This document shows, piece after piece, positions 11,309 to 21,439 of a DNA stretch of 64,000 nt (the first letter of the stretch is position 1; every line of letters starts with the position of its first letter). Source of the DNA: Symsagittifera roscoffensis (lineage: Eukaryota > Xenacoelomorpha > Acoela > Convolutidae); NCBI RefSeq assembly GCF_963678635.1, contig NC_087063.1, forward strand, positions 56,139,504 through 56,203,503, given 5' to 3'. Under the pieces are notes generated by a model. It had not been told where the DNA came from. It ran no database searches and worked only from the letters and a program-made list of their open reading frames with translations. Position numbers and translations under genes: made by a program.

Positions 11309-11797
11309 ATGATCTTCTCAGTACAAAACAACAACCTTATGTTCTCGGTGGAATTTTCGGCTGATTTAGTACAAATCCAAGTGCGAGAAACAGTTTGTGG
11401 AGTTTTTCTGGCACGAATGGACATCCCAATCCAAGTCTGGCATATGGTGGAAGTGATGCGAAGGGATTTCAACGAACATCATATAACGCAAGTACCCCCT
11501 ACAGAGAATCAACTTGGAGAAATGCAAATGATGGAGGAAGTGGCCGAGCATGTGGGAATGAACTACCCCGAAATTCCTGACTCTAGATATGTGGCTCAAC
11601 CATTCGACGAGTTCCTCTTTCCTTGGGAAGAGGGATCTGTGGACAACCCAATTACAATCGAAGAGAATGAGGGGTTCTCTGAGCCAAGAACTCCAGTCAG
11701 CGAACCACCAGTGATGGACTCAAGACCAGCTTTGCGCTCCATTGAGAACTTGCAAAGTTTTGAGAACTCAGCTGCTCGACAGCTCTTTGATTTGTAA
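11309..11797 (+). CDS. Unrecognised 162-residue acidic protein (intact)
   Basis: The frame is open from an ATG at 11309 in context caaaATG; an in-frame TTG lies three codons upstream but is unlikely to be used. The first 80 residues are mixed alpha/beta-like (IFSVQNNNLMFSVEF, then VRETVCGVFLARMDIPIQVW). The C-terminal half is acidic and proline-rich, low in order, ending RQLFDL. There is no signal peptide, membrane segment or known motif. AATAAA overlaps the stop codon at 11797-11802. A diverged paralogue lies 2.07 kb downstream. It is the only small gene of the cluster that looks fully intact. Function is unknown; a virion or regulatory protein of a Maverick-like element is an inference from context only. 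Confidence 0.65.
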   Translation: MIFSVQNNNLMFSVEFSADLVQIQVRETVCGVFLARMDIPIQVWHMVEVMRRDFNEHHITQVPPTENQLGEMQMMEEVAEHVGMNYPEIPDSRYVAQPFDEFLFPWEEGSVDNPITIEENEGFSEPRTPVSEPPVMDSRPALRSIENLQSFENSAARQLFDL

Positions 11798-11862
11798 ATA
11801 AATTGGCTACTGTCTTGTGTTTTGTAATTTAATTGTTTTACATCTAGTAAATTTATTTTCAA

Positions 11863-12633
11863 GAGATAGGAACAAAGAGATCATAGAAAAGTTTATTAGG
11901 AAATTTCAAAGGTAAAACTTTGTTAAAAATAAAACTAATTGAGCATCTGGTAAATACTTTTAAAAAATTTTGTTAGAAAGATGGCAAAAAAATTAAACCA
12001 ATTTTTGCAAGCATGTTAACAACTTTACATTAATTTTTGCACCATGCAAAACTTTTCAAAATTTTTTTGCACACTTGTTAAAAAAATCAAAGAAAATCTC
12101 GCAAATTAAGAAAAATTTCATTAAATATTTTCGCATTTTAAAGAAAACTGAAAGAGGATTTTCTTGCACATTTAATAATTAAAGAAAATAAAAATCTTTG
12201 TTTTAATTTTGATCATAAAAAAATCTCCTCTTCGCATGTATATTGAACAAAAATACTGGAAAAACAATGTATTAAGATAGGGAATAGCACTCAAAGTCAG
12301 CAATTATGAAAAAATTTTAGCATTAATTTAACAAGTTTTTTACAATAAAATTTTGCCATTTTTGCATATGAATAAGAAAAAATAAGTCAGATTTTTGCAT
12401 TTTTTTTCAAAAAAATCACGAAAAAACTTGCATCTAACACAAAAATTTCTTGAAAGTTTTTGCACTTGTTGAAAAAACCAAAACAGTTTTTGCATCTTGT
12501 AAAAAAGTTTAATTAAATTTTTGCAAACGTGTTGAAAAAATCAAACCAAAATTTGCATCTTGCGAAAAAACTCTAAGTTAATTTTTGCACACGTGTTGAC
12601 AATTGCAAATTTGTTTATTGAAAAAATTTTTGA
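11863..12633. other. A+T-rich spacer with degenerate short repeats
   Basis: No gene is visible. From about 12000 to 12610 the sequence repeats variants of aatttttgcacacgtgttg and catcttgcgaaaaa at irregular spacing. It resembles a decayed version of the ordered array at 14128-14420. Confidence 0.5.
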
Positions 12634-12930
12634 TTAAAACAATTTTGACAAAATTTTTATGAACAAATATTCAATTATTAATAGAAAATTTGATACGCTA
12701 CTATTTACAGTACCATAACCATCAATGAAACAATCAACAATTTTCAACAAGTCAGTCTCATACTTTGAGTTTTGAACTTTTCGAATTCTTTCCAAAAAAG
12801 CTGATTCAAGAGTCTGAGTGGACGCAAATTCCTGATCAGAAATAAAAAAATTGCAGAGATTCATTTTTTTATTTAATTTTCTTTTTTTGTTACTTGTATC
12901 GGCAATATTTCTTATTTTTACAGCAAACAA
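12634..12930 (-). CDS. Unrecognised small basic protein, paralogue of the gene at 14614
   Basis: The frame is 98 codons from a TTG, and an internal ATG lies about 22 codons in. The core from ASTQTLESAFLERIRKVQN through DLLKIVDCFIDGYG is shared with the minus-strand ORF at 14614-14865 at about 80 percent by eye. This shows it is a real protein family and not a chance frame. The N-terminus is lysine-rich. It is transcribed away from the 13378 gene, sharing the ATTGG-box region between them. The start is uncertain, and it may be partly degraded at the C-terminus, where the two copies diverge. Confidence 0.5.
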   Translation of the reverse strand: MFAVKIRNIADTSNKKRKLNKKMNLCNFFISDQEFASTQTLESAFLERIRKVQNSKYETDLLKIVDCFIDGYGTVNSSVSNFLLIIEYLFIKILSKLF

Positions 12931-12959
12931 CTTTTGGTCATTTATTTTTGCGATTGCTT

Positions 12960-13240
12960 TTGTGTATATTTTTACTTATTTTGAAGACTTAAAACCTTAA
13001 AAGGTTCCTCAGAAGGAAAGTTCAACAACTTGAACAAAAATGAATATTTTTGTGATTGGAAACGACAATAATCAAAACGGAGCTTTGTTTCCGATTGGAT
13101 ACGACTTTTATCCAAGAATCCCATAAAAGGAAGCTGAAACGTGATTGGACACGACTACAATCCAAATAAGGAAAATCAATTCTGATTGGTTAAACCCACA
13201 CAGTCGAGTTGAAGGTACCCCTAACTCCTAACTAAAAATC
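12960..13240. promoter_or_regulatory. Second copy of the ATTGG-box upstream region
   Basis: GATTGG boxes near 13051, 13095, 13143 and 13181 repeat the arrangement at 10941-11120, including the flanking acgac. The segment lies between the divergent genes at 12634 and 13378. It could serve both. Confidence 0.55.
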
Positions 13241-13377
13241 ATTTTATTTTCAACTAAACCACCGTCCACTACCTCCTCTCTCAGCTCTAAACATCCTAAT
13301 TTCAACTTATCTTCCGTCATCTACCCCTCTCTCAACTCTTTCTGATTTTTACTCTTGTACTCAATTTATTGCTCAAA

Positions 13378-13866
13378 ATGATCTTCTCAGTGCAAAACAG
13401 CAACCTCATGTACTCTGTAGAATTTTCTCCTGATCTAGTACAAATTCAAGTGCGAGAAACAATCTCTGGAGTTTTTCTGGCACGAATGGATATCCCAATC
13501 CAAGTCTGGCACATGGTGGAAGTGGTGCGAAGGGATTTCAACGAACATCATATGATGCAAGTTCCCATCACAGAGAACCAACTTGGAACAATGCAAATGA
13601 TGGGGGAAGTTTCTGATCATGTGGGAATGAACTATCCCGAGGTTCCGGACTCAAGATTTGTGGCTCAACCAGTCGACGACTTCCTCTTTCCTTGGTAGGA
13701 GGCAGGATCAGCCGAAAACCCCATCACAATAGATGAAGATGAGAGTTTCTCAGAAACAATGACACCTCCAGTTCCACAACAACCACCAGCAATGGAACCT
13801 CGTCCAGCTCTGCGTTCTATAGAGAATCTCCAGAACTCTTCTGCTGCTCGACAGCTCTTTGATTAA
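13378..13866 (+). pseudogene. Paralogue of the 162-residue protein with one premature stop
   Basis: The ATG at 13378 has the same caaaATG context as the copy at 11309. The two proteins agree at most positions for 106 codons. Then a TAG at 13696-13698 replaces the glutamate codon found at the same point in the other copy. The same frame continues with the acidic, proline-rich tail and the RQLFD ending to TAA at 13864, giving exactly the same total length. Only one base change separates this copy from an intact frame, so inactivation is recent, or the stop is read through or a sequencing error. AATAAA follows at 13878-13883. Confidence 0.75.
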
Positions 13867-14127
13867 ATGTTTTTGTAAATAAAAGTTGTTTGGTTTAACT
13901 TCGTTTTCTGTAATTAATTTCTTCAATTTCATTTTAATTAAGAGAATAGATGAGAGGTTCAAGGTAAACCCTTGAAAAACAATTAGAACTGAGTTAAGTG
14001 CTCCAAACTCGCACACATGTTAAAAAGTTTGATTAATTTTTGCACAAAAATTCGGAAAAACACTAGAAAAACTGTACACAAGTAAAAAGTTACCTAATCG
14101 ATATTGCATCTTGTACACACTTTTAGC

Positions 14128-14420
14128 CTTTCGTAGAAAAAATTGAAACACTTTTCGCATTTTGTCGAAAAAAAGTAAAACACTTTTCGCATTTTGTCGA
14201 AAAATTTGAAATATTTTTCGCATTTTATCGAAAAAAGTAAAACACTTTTCGCATTTTGTCGAAAAAATTGAAACACTTTTCGCATTTTGTCGAAAAAATT
14301 GAAACACTTTTCAATTTTTATCAAAAAAAGTAAAACACTTTTCGCATCTATTAAAAAAAAGTAAAACCTTTTTCGCATTTTGTCGACAAAAGTGAAACAA
14401 TTTTCGCATTATGTCAAAAA
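14128..14420. repeat. Tandem repeat of about 32 bp
   Basis: Around nine degenerate copies of a unit containing cacttttcgcattttgtcg followed by an A-rich run, with weaker copies to about 14470. Two long minus-strand frames through it (rich in KMRK and FF) are by-products of a unit length near a multiple of three and are not genes. Confidence 0.8.
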
Positions 14421-14613
14421 AAAATGAAACATTTTTTAAAACTTGTTAAAAAAATTGAAATGTTTTTTTTTGCAATTTTTTGATAATCAAAACAAATATT
14501 ACATCTTTCTTACATGTTTGAAAATTTTTTGTGCAAATGTTTTTGACAACGGTGATTTTTTTTTGGTAATTACTGGTAACTTTGTAAACATATGAGAGAA
14601 AGTAGATGGAATA

Positions 14614-14865
14614 TCAGAAGTTTTTTATTGAAAAATTGACATGATCACTATTTACAAATCCATAACCATCAATAAAACAGTCAATTATTTTTAACAAATC
14701 ATGTTCATATTTTGAGTTTTGTACTTTACGAATTCTGTCTAAAAATGCTGAGGCAAGAGTTTGCGTAGATGCAAGTTTTTGATTAGAACTTAGATAATGT
14801 TTTTTGAACTTTTTGCGAACAAGTCGTTTCCTTGATATGCTTGGTGTTTTTTTGACCCTTTCCAT
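14614..14865 (-). CDS. Unrecognised small basic protein (83 residues)
   Basis: Complete frame from ATG at 14865 to TGA. The N-terminus is strongly basic (RKRLVRKKFKKH). The C-terminal 50 residues are conserved with the ORF at 12634-12930. No known domain; a DNA-binding role is only a guess from charge. It is divergent from the gene at 15417. Confidence 0.55.
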   Translation of the reverse strand: MERVKKTPSISRKRLVRKKFKKHYLSSNQKLASTQTLASAFLDRIRKVQNSKYEHDLLKIIDCFIDGYGFVNSDHVNFSIKNF

Positions 14866-15239
14866 TGTAAATTATGCTGCACTCCACAACTAAGCTGATT
14901 GAAGACTTCCCCACTTGATGTGACAATACTCGAAAAGAATCTGCGCTCGTACAAAGTGTAAAGACAATCAATTTCTTGATATATGTATTGATATTTGTCT
15001 AATCTCTGAAGAATTTGGCTAAGGGAAGTTCCAATTAAAATTATATGAAAATTGCAATTTCCCAAGGAACAGAAAGAATTGTGAGTACAGACGCATTAAT
15101 CTTGGGTTACTATGTATTTTTCGTAAAAATTGTTGGAAACAGAAATAAACAATGATTTACTATTATAATCTGAATAAAAGCTGGGAAGAGCTTGACACAT
15201 AGCAGCTGCCATTGGGAAAAATGATTTTTGCAGAAAATG

Positions 15240-15400
15240 GTGGAGTTATATAGTAGTAGTAACGCCTACGCAGCTTCCATATAGGGAAATTCTTCCATAT
15301 TTGGTACTACTTCCATAAATGGAAATGGCGATGACTCATACTGCTTACTTCCATTTTCATTTAATCTCAAAGTCGTTTCTCTCATTTCTCCTCATCTGAT
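15240..15400. promoter_or_regulatory. Promoter region between divergent genes at 14865 and 15417
   Basis: Contains ttatatag at 15246-15253, which reads as a TATA element on either strand, then taacgcctacgcag. The latter shares cctacgca with the TGACGTCA array at 9865-10098. Repeated ttccatataggg/ttccatatttgg boxes follow at 15276-15330. Confidence 0.4.
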
Positions 15401-15416
15401 CAGTTTGTTCGTCAAA

Positions 15417-15956
15417 ATGTACTCGAGAAAAGTTGATAGTTCCAACTATATTGAATTTTCAAAAAATCAAAAAAGAATTGGGAGATTTGTTTGGTTCCAA
15501 AAATTCTACAAGGGAAAAATATGCTTGGAACCGTGCTTTCAACTATTAAAAATAAATGATTTGGGACACTTTGAAAAGTCTCAACAAGTCAATCTTAGTG
15601 AAAAAGAAGGCGAAGCAATCTCAGCAATTAGAAATACTGTTATTCACAATGCTGAAAACCTTGGACTCGTTCCTATATTGGAACTCACTTCTGACAAAGA
15701 GTCAACTATGGATCAGGAGCTTGCCAACTGCAACAAAGTGTATGACATAGCAACATACAATAGAAGACAAGTTTGTCTCACGATCAGGAAGTAAAATATT
15801 AACAAACCTCCCTACATTCAGATTCGAGTGCTCTCCGCAAAAGAGAATGAAGCAATGAAGCAAGTTGCATATGTCAACTATACTTTGAACGAATTCAAAG
15901 AACTGTCCCAAATATTGGGAGACTTTATGTTTGTTGATAATTGTAAACCTCAGTAA
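15417..15956 (+). pseudogene. Unrecognised 179-codon gene with one in-frame stop
   Basis: ATG at 15417 in context gtcaaaATG, matching the start contexts of the other plus-strand genes in the cluster. The frame is open for 125 codons to TAA at 15792, then continues in the same frame for 54 more codons to TAA at 15954, without low-complexity bias. Continuation in frame suggests a gene interrupted by a single nonsense change, or a shorter protein whose tail was lost. The protein has a mixed hydrophobic and charged make-up (RIGRFVWFQKFYKGK near the N-terminus), no membrane segment and no family I know. Confidence 0.55.
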
Positions 15957-16462
15957 AGCTTTGTGATGTTTTGCATGTTTGGTAATTGAGATATTATTGG
16001 TTCAAAACTATTTTTTTCTCACTAAAGTGTATATTTAGAGCTATAATATCTGAGGAAAAGTCAGACAAAACATACAATTTAATCGAAATTGACATAAAAC
16101 ACTAACCAATTATGAAGTGATTTTCCAGTATTTGTTGATGAAATTAAAGATAAATTTATTTAATAACTGTTTTCATCAAAATTTTGCTAAATTTTGCCTC
16201 AATTTAAGAAAATTACAAACAAGAATGTATATTTAGTTGAAAACATTATCATTATTTTATTTAGATTTTTTGAAATTCATTGGTTGTTTTCAATTTTTTT
16301 GAGCCTTAATTTGAGGTTTTTATTGGCTACATGAATTTCCTTGAAACTAATTAGACTCTAAATAATTTAAAAAATATTTACGGTGACTGTTACTTCAAAA
16401 TACTTCAAAAATGATAAAACAATTCGAACTTTTAAGTTTTTTCATATATTTCAGTAAAAAAA

Positions 16463-17016
16463 ATGTTTCCATCAAAAGCGTTTTCAATGTCTGAATTGAA
16501 CATTTATCAGATTATGAAATTGAACTACTACAAAAAACTACAAGAGTGGTGGACAGATGAAGTTGATGGAGAGTGTATTAGTTTTAATTTGTATAGAAAC
16601 ACAGAAAGTTCAATAGTTTTGTAAAAAGATAGAGAGGAGATTACAAAAAAGAAGAGGACTGTCAGATTTATCAACAATGTTTTTATTTAGAAGAGTTAAC
16701 TCAGATTGGGTGGTCTATCAGTAAAAAACAAAACAATGGAAGAACCTATGAAACAGAAATTGGAGATAAGGAACATCAATTCGTTTACTGTTTTGAATTT
16801 GATACAAATACAAAATCCAGATTTGTCAGAATATCTTTTGATCGTTTATCCAAATTTAATAGACTTCCGGTTGTTTATACTACAATATACCAAAAAGAAA
16901 ACGATAAAAACGTATATTTTGGTAATTTCTTTTTTCACTGTTTAGAAATAGAACAAATCGGAAAAATTTTGTTCGAAATTTCATTATTTGAATTGAATAT
17001 CGAAAAAACAATATAA
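16463..17016 (+). pseudogene. Unrecognised gene split by a frameshift
   Basis: ATG at 16463, just after a splice-acceptor-like tatatttcag, opens 53 codons ending at TAA 16622. A second frame, open from 16633 to TAA 17014 (127 codons) and lacking any ATG, continues with ordinary protein-like composition (CQIYQQCFYLEELTQIGWS, later RFVRISFDRLSKFNRLPVVY). The two look like one former gene shifted near 16625. No homology is recognised. Confidence 0.45.
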
Positions 17017-17157
17017 ACCAGACAAGAAACCACTAGGATATCAAACTTCAAATCTTAGTTATGTTGGAAAAATTCAATAAAATTTATTGATTAAGAAGTT
17101 TCATAAACATAGTCTCGTTCTGATCTACAAAGTTTTTAAAATCTGTGATTACTTCAT

Positions 17158-17490
17158 TCTGATTGGTTATTAACACAAACAATGTCTGTGAAAGTATCCT
17201 CAAAATCTTCAAAATTTAAAGAAATTGTTGAAAAATTCATGAGAAGAAGAGCTCAACTCTGATTGGTTGACTTTAAATTTCTTGAAAATTTCATGACTTT
17301 TGAAGCTCAATTCTGACAGGTTGACATTGAATTTGTTAAAAATTACATGACTTTCGAAGCTCAATTCTGATTGGTGGATCTTGAATTTGTCGAAAATCAC
17401 ATGACTATTGAAGCTCAATTCTGATTGGTTCATATCAGAAAAGATAAAAGTTTCCTTGTAAGTAATGCTCGATTCTGATTGGTTGATACT
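17158..17490. promoter_or_regulatory. Tandem units of about 63 bp carrying ATTGG boxes
   Basis: Roughly five repeats of gaagctcaattctgattgg plus a variable tail lie about 220 bp upstream of the gene at 17701. All but one keep ATTGG. They resemble in design the ATTGG clusters before the 11309 and 13378 genes. A 123-codon minus-strand frame across them (motif QSELSF repeated) is a repeat by-product. Confidence 0.6.
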
Positions 17491-17700
17491 TTTAAAAATT
17501 CCATGGTTAGATTGGATAATTTTTATTTCAGCTAGGCTAAATAGCATATCCATTCTGATTTTCTTTCTCGTTAAAAACAATTGGTTAATAAGTTTGCTGT
17601 TTTTATTTACTTTTATTCATTTTTTGAGGCTATTGAACTCACCATATCTAAAAATTTGGTACATTTTAAATCTCCCATTTAATTTTTTCTTACTGTTGAG

Positions 17701-18179
17701 ATGCCTTCACTCAATAGAAACGAAAGAGTTGCATGTCTTGAATGTGGCAGGGAATACACTCACAAAGATGCATCAAGACATTGTAGAACATATGGTGTTT
17801 TGAAGTGTTCTAACTGTAATTTTTATACTTATAGCAGCGAGGAACTCGCTAATCATTTCACGAAGAGGCATTCTCAGCATAATATCAAATTATGTGCTCA
17901 GCAGACTCCAAACACACTTCAGGAAAAGGTAAAATTTTAAAGTTTTTTTTGAAAAACTTAGAAATTACTATGATTAATAGTTTTTACTGAATCTGAAAAG
18001 TCTCAGCAATTGTAACAAATCTAGTCAGTAATTATAAAGAGTTTTCATTACATTACCTGAACTGTCATTTATTTTTTTATTCAAAGGTTTTGATTGATGT
18101 TAAAGACAGCAAAAATCGAGTTCAAATCGTCGTGAAGTTTTCCATGGAACTCGATCCGAAAACTTTTAATCAACAGTAA
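17701..18179 (+). pseudogene. Second Maverick polymerase-like N-terminal gene, two exons, truncated
   Basis: Exon 1 (17701-17928, 76 codons) starts MPSLNRNERVACLECGREY, nearly the same as the first residues of the minus-strand gene at 9676. It has C2H2-like pairs (CLECGREY, CSNCNFY followed by H and H). It ends at a clean donor (AAG then gtaaaa). An acceptor tattcaaag gives exon 2 at 18087-18179 in phase. Its residues VLIDVKDSKNRVQ and VKFSMELDPKTFN align with the FLVDTETENGRHK and FNFQMSKLDTKI part of the other gene. It stops at TAA 18177, far short of the usual length. It supplies the finger block missing from the copy at 9560-9590, so it is an independent homologue in opposite orientation. 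Confidence 0.65.
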
Positions 18180-21090
18180 AAACTCCCTTGGTTGCAGGCT
18201 TGCGGAGACTTTGTTGTGATAAATTTGTAGTAAAGTGCATAACATATGCTAATGAGTATTTAAGTATTCGCCTAAAAATTGTAAAACTTGGATATTTGGA
18301 AAACATCAACTAATTGAAAGGTTTTTCTAGTTACTATTTTAAAGTTTTCCTTGTTTAGTGCTTGTAAAAGTGTTCATAGAGCAGGGCTTTTTAAGCAAAT
18401 AATGTGGTTTGACTTATTAAAAATTACGTTTTTCTATTGATTTTTTGATGATTTCAGAAAAGAAATTGATAAATGACCAGAAAAAAATGTATATTTTGCT
18501 AAACTTTGAAAGTTTCAAGATAATGATATACATCATTCCAACTAAAAATTTAGTCTAAAATAGAAATTCAGATTTAAAACAGCATTATACAGTTATGAGG
18601 TTGAGAAAATCCTTTAAAGCTTTTTAGTAAAGGATTTATGGTATTAATTCAGCTTCGGATTATTGAACTTTCGTTGAAACGATACATTTTTCCATCTAAA
18701 ATTCAATTTTCAAGTAAAAATTTGCTCAAATTGGATTCATTTGGCAGATATTAGATGAAGCAGAAACTGAGAAAATGCTAAAATGAGATAGAAACTCAAT
18801 TTATTCCTTAGGAGATTTGAGATAATTTTACTAAAACTTAGCTTATAAAGTATATCTTGAGAAAAAATCCGACATAAAAATTCTCAAAGTCTTATAATTA
18901 TGCGTAATTCATTAGAAAAAATTGATATCATTTGATATATTAGGTACTTTATATGAAAGATCAAATGTTTTGAGAATAATTTTTGAGAAGCAAACCCAAT
19001 TCGACATCTTTTGGAAGAAGATACATAAAGCATAAATTGAAAACTTGCTTTCAAGATCTACTTTTCCTTGCTAGATACATACACAATACTACATAGAATA
19101 TACAACACTATATACAATACATTACTACATTTTTACTACATAGAGTTTTTTTCTTACTAAAAATTGGAAAATTACACAAATGTTCCAGTTTGCACCTTGA
19201 TTTGCTTTGCTAAGTCAATTTTTTTGAGACTCGCTCTTTCAGAAGTTTTATATTGTAGATGTTAGGAACTAGGTTCCCTTGCGTATTTCCGGAGATTTTC
19301 AGATTATAACTAATAGAGCGGCTCCTAATTTGATCTTAGATCGTAAAAATACACCTTTATATTCCCATTGTGTACATATATTTTTGAATGCTTTAACTAG
19401 CACCAATTCTTTCTCACTTGGATATTTTTGAGAAAATTTCCGTCATAAATTAAGAAAAAAAGCGAGTTAATAACTAAAGTTAATAACTAAATAAGAAAAG
19501 TGATAGTTAATGATCCCAAAATGTTTATTTTTGCATAAAAAGCTTACAATATCAACTGAACAGGGGAAACTTGAGGAATATATTAACTTTTTTTTGTAAT
19601 AATCATACGGTATCAGTTCTAATTTCATCTCTGCTAGCAAATTGTTCGTTCAATTGATACTATTTTCCTCCTAAATGCTCCAGTTTTGACTAAATTTTCT
19701 AGTAAAGTGTGTTCAATAGCGAAAACATGTTTTAAACAGAAAGCAAGAATAACTTTAAAACATGGAAAAACTCTACGGAAAATCTTGAAAGTTATGTTGC
19801 AGAAGCAACAGAGAAATAATCATCAGTTATGAAGAAGTTTTTGTTGAATTTGAACCAATATCGAATAAATTTTTAAGAAACATTTATCCCATTTTAAACA
19901 ATTTTAGCAATAAACTGTTCATTTTTTATCAATAATCAGAAATTTGTATTTTTTAACATGAAAAATTTCTCACAAGTTGTAATTTTTGTACAAATTTGGG
20001 TAATTCAATGAGAAAAAAATGGGGAGGAGTTGAATCATGGAGTTTGATTTAGAAATTTCATAGGATATTACCCTTAATGTTCATTTGAATTGAGATTCCT
20101 AAAAATAATCCACGAACTGGACAAAAAAAAAACAGTTAAAAACCAAAATAAAAGTTTCGAAATGGAAAATTTCATGTAAATTTGATAAATTTTCATTTTA
20201 CCTTCTCAAAAATTACGACTAATTTCACTGTTTTCCGGAAGTTTCAATATTGATTCTGCTACTATGAACCTTCTTTTCAGTGTTTAGAGCATTGTATAAC
20301 CAAATATTTAGCTCAAATTCAGGTAAACTTCATCGTATTTCAATAGTTTGAGAAAAAATTGTTGAAAAAGTCATTTTTTTATTCAAAACTTTGTATCATT
20401 GTTTCAACATAATGCCAATTAACATACAGTCTTAGCTTATTCTTAAAGTCTATACGTAAAATTATGTTTAAAATTAGATCAAAAGCAACAATAAATTAGC
20501 AAAAATTATGTGATTTCTGCAATTTTTTCCAAAAAAATTGCAATTTTTTCCAAATACTTGAAATTTTTGCAATTTTTTCCAAATACTTGAAATTTTTGCA
20601 ATTTTTTCTCAAAAAATTTGAATTTTTTCGAAGTTTCAGTAGGTTTCAGCATTGTTTCAATTAGATAGAAAGTATGATTATCGTTTCAATTAGATAGAAA
20701 GTAAGATTATTTAATAAATTAGGTCAAATAATAGCTAACCTTATCGTTTTTTGAAGTTTTTTTGAAAAATTTTTCAAAAAAATTCCAAGTTTTTACCCAA
20801 AAACTCTTACCATTGACTTACCATGTATCAAAAAACTAATCAAAAGTCCTTCATTACACAACCTACACGTAATTAACCTTCGATATTCGCAAATTAGTTA
20901 ACACGCGCCAATGTTTTTGCAAAAAAACTAGACAAAAACCAAAAAATTACGTTTTTCTTACCATTATCTTACCATCACACAAACCATAAAACCTTACCAT
21001 CGGTCTTCCCTGTCTTAATACATTGTAGACTCTATACCCAACCTTAATACATAGCCTGCTGACCGGATGCTCTATTCCCTATCTTAATAC
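18180..21090. other. A+T-rich non-coding DNA, 2.9 kb
   Basis: No gene is seen on either strand. A short tandem repeat with unit near caattttttccaaatacttg occurs at about 20513-20620. Three cttaatacat direct repeats lie at about 21012-21092. Perfect 11-base inverted arms gcctgctgacc and ggtcagcaggc lie at about 21052-21062 and 21095-21105, ending next to the poly-C tract. Confidence 0.55.
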
Positions 21091-21107
21091 ATGGGGGTCA
21101 GCAGGCA

Positions 21108-21128
21108 CCCCCCCCCCCCCCCCCCCCC
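21108..21128 (+). repeat. Poly-C tract of 21 bases
   Basis: An uninterrupted run of 21 C. Long G/C homopolymers are a known feature of Caenorhabditis genomes and can form G-quadruplexes on the complementary strand. The length may be underestimated by assembly. Confidence 0.95.
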
Positions 21129-21223
21129 ACTTCAGCTCCAACATCTACTACTTCGATCTGTTTCCCAAAAGCAAATTGTCGGAACTAGCATGGGTTACTT
21201 CAGGCTAATTTTTTCATGTGCAG

Positions 21224-21341
21224 GAGCTCAGCTATGGTGGGAGGCCTGTCCGCAAAAGATCGCAATTACTTCAATGAAATCGGAAGCTACGATGACGAGA
21301 TGGAAATATGGGGAGGAGAAAACATTGAGATGTCTTTGAAG
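21224..21341 (+). pseudogene. Isolated polypeptide GalNAc-transferase exon
   Basis: An acceptor (ttttttcatgtgcag) and a canonical donor (AAG then gtgagt) bracket a 118-bp exon. It encodes MVGGLSAKDRNYFNEIGSY then DDEMEIWGGENIEMSLK. This is the conserved region of UDP-GalNAc polypeptide N-acetylgalactosaminyltransferases (typically GGLFAI..YF.EIGSYD..M.IWGGEN.E.SFR), which start mucin-type O-glycosylation in the Golgi. The phenylalanine of GGLF is serine here. I could not find the preceding catalytic exons or the following lectin-domain exons nearby. It is probably a duplicated or stranded exon, though large introns with exons outside the window cannot be excluded. Confidence 0.7.
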
Positions 21342-21363
21342 GTGAGTTGAGTTTTTTCTAGAC

Positions 21364-21434
21364 CAACCGTACAATATCCCCCCAATCGATTTAGAGGGGA
21401 GAACGTACGATTTTATTTTATGATTGTACGGTTG
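21364..21434. repeat. Short inverted repeat just after the GalNAc-transferase exon
   Basis: Perfect 12-base arms caaccgtacaat (21364-21375) and attgtacggttg (21423-21434) enclose about 47 bases. A small MITE-like or hairpin structure. Confidence 0.6.
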
Positions 21435-21439
21435 ATCCA

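Noticed and set aside
14020-14378. Two 94-95-codon minus-strand frames rich in KMRK and FF
   Set aside because: Produced by the tandem repeat of about 32 bp; residues simply repeat the unit.
17209-17580. 123-codon minus-strand frame with QSELSF repeats
   Set aside because: Created by a 63-bp tandem unit (a multiple of three) that looks regulatory; no other coding sign.
21091-21339. Plus-strand frame starting with a proline run
   Set aside because: The proline run is the poly-C tract; the frame differs from the real exon frame.
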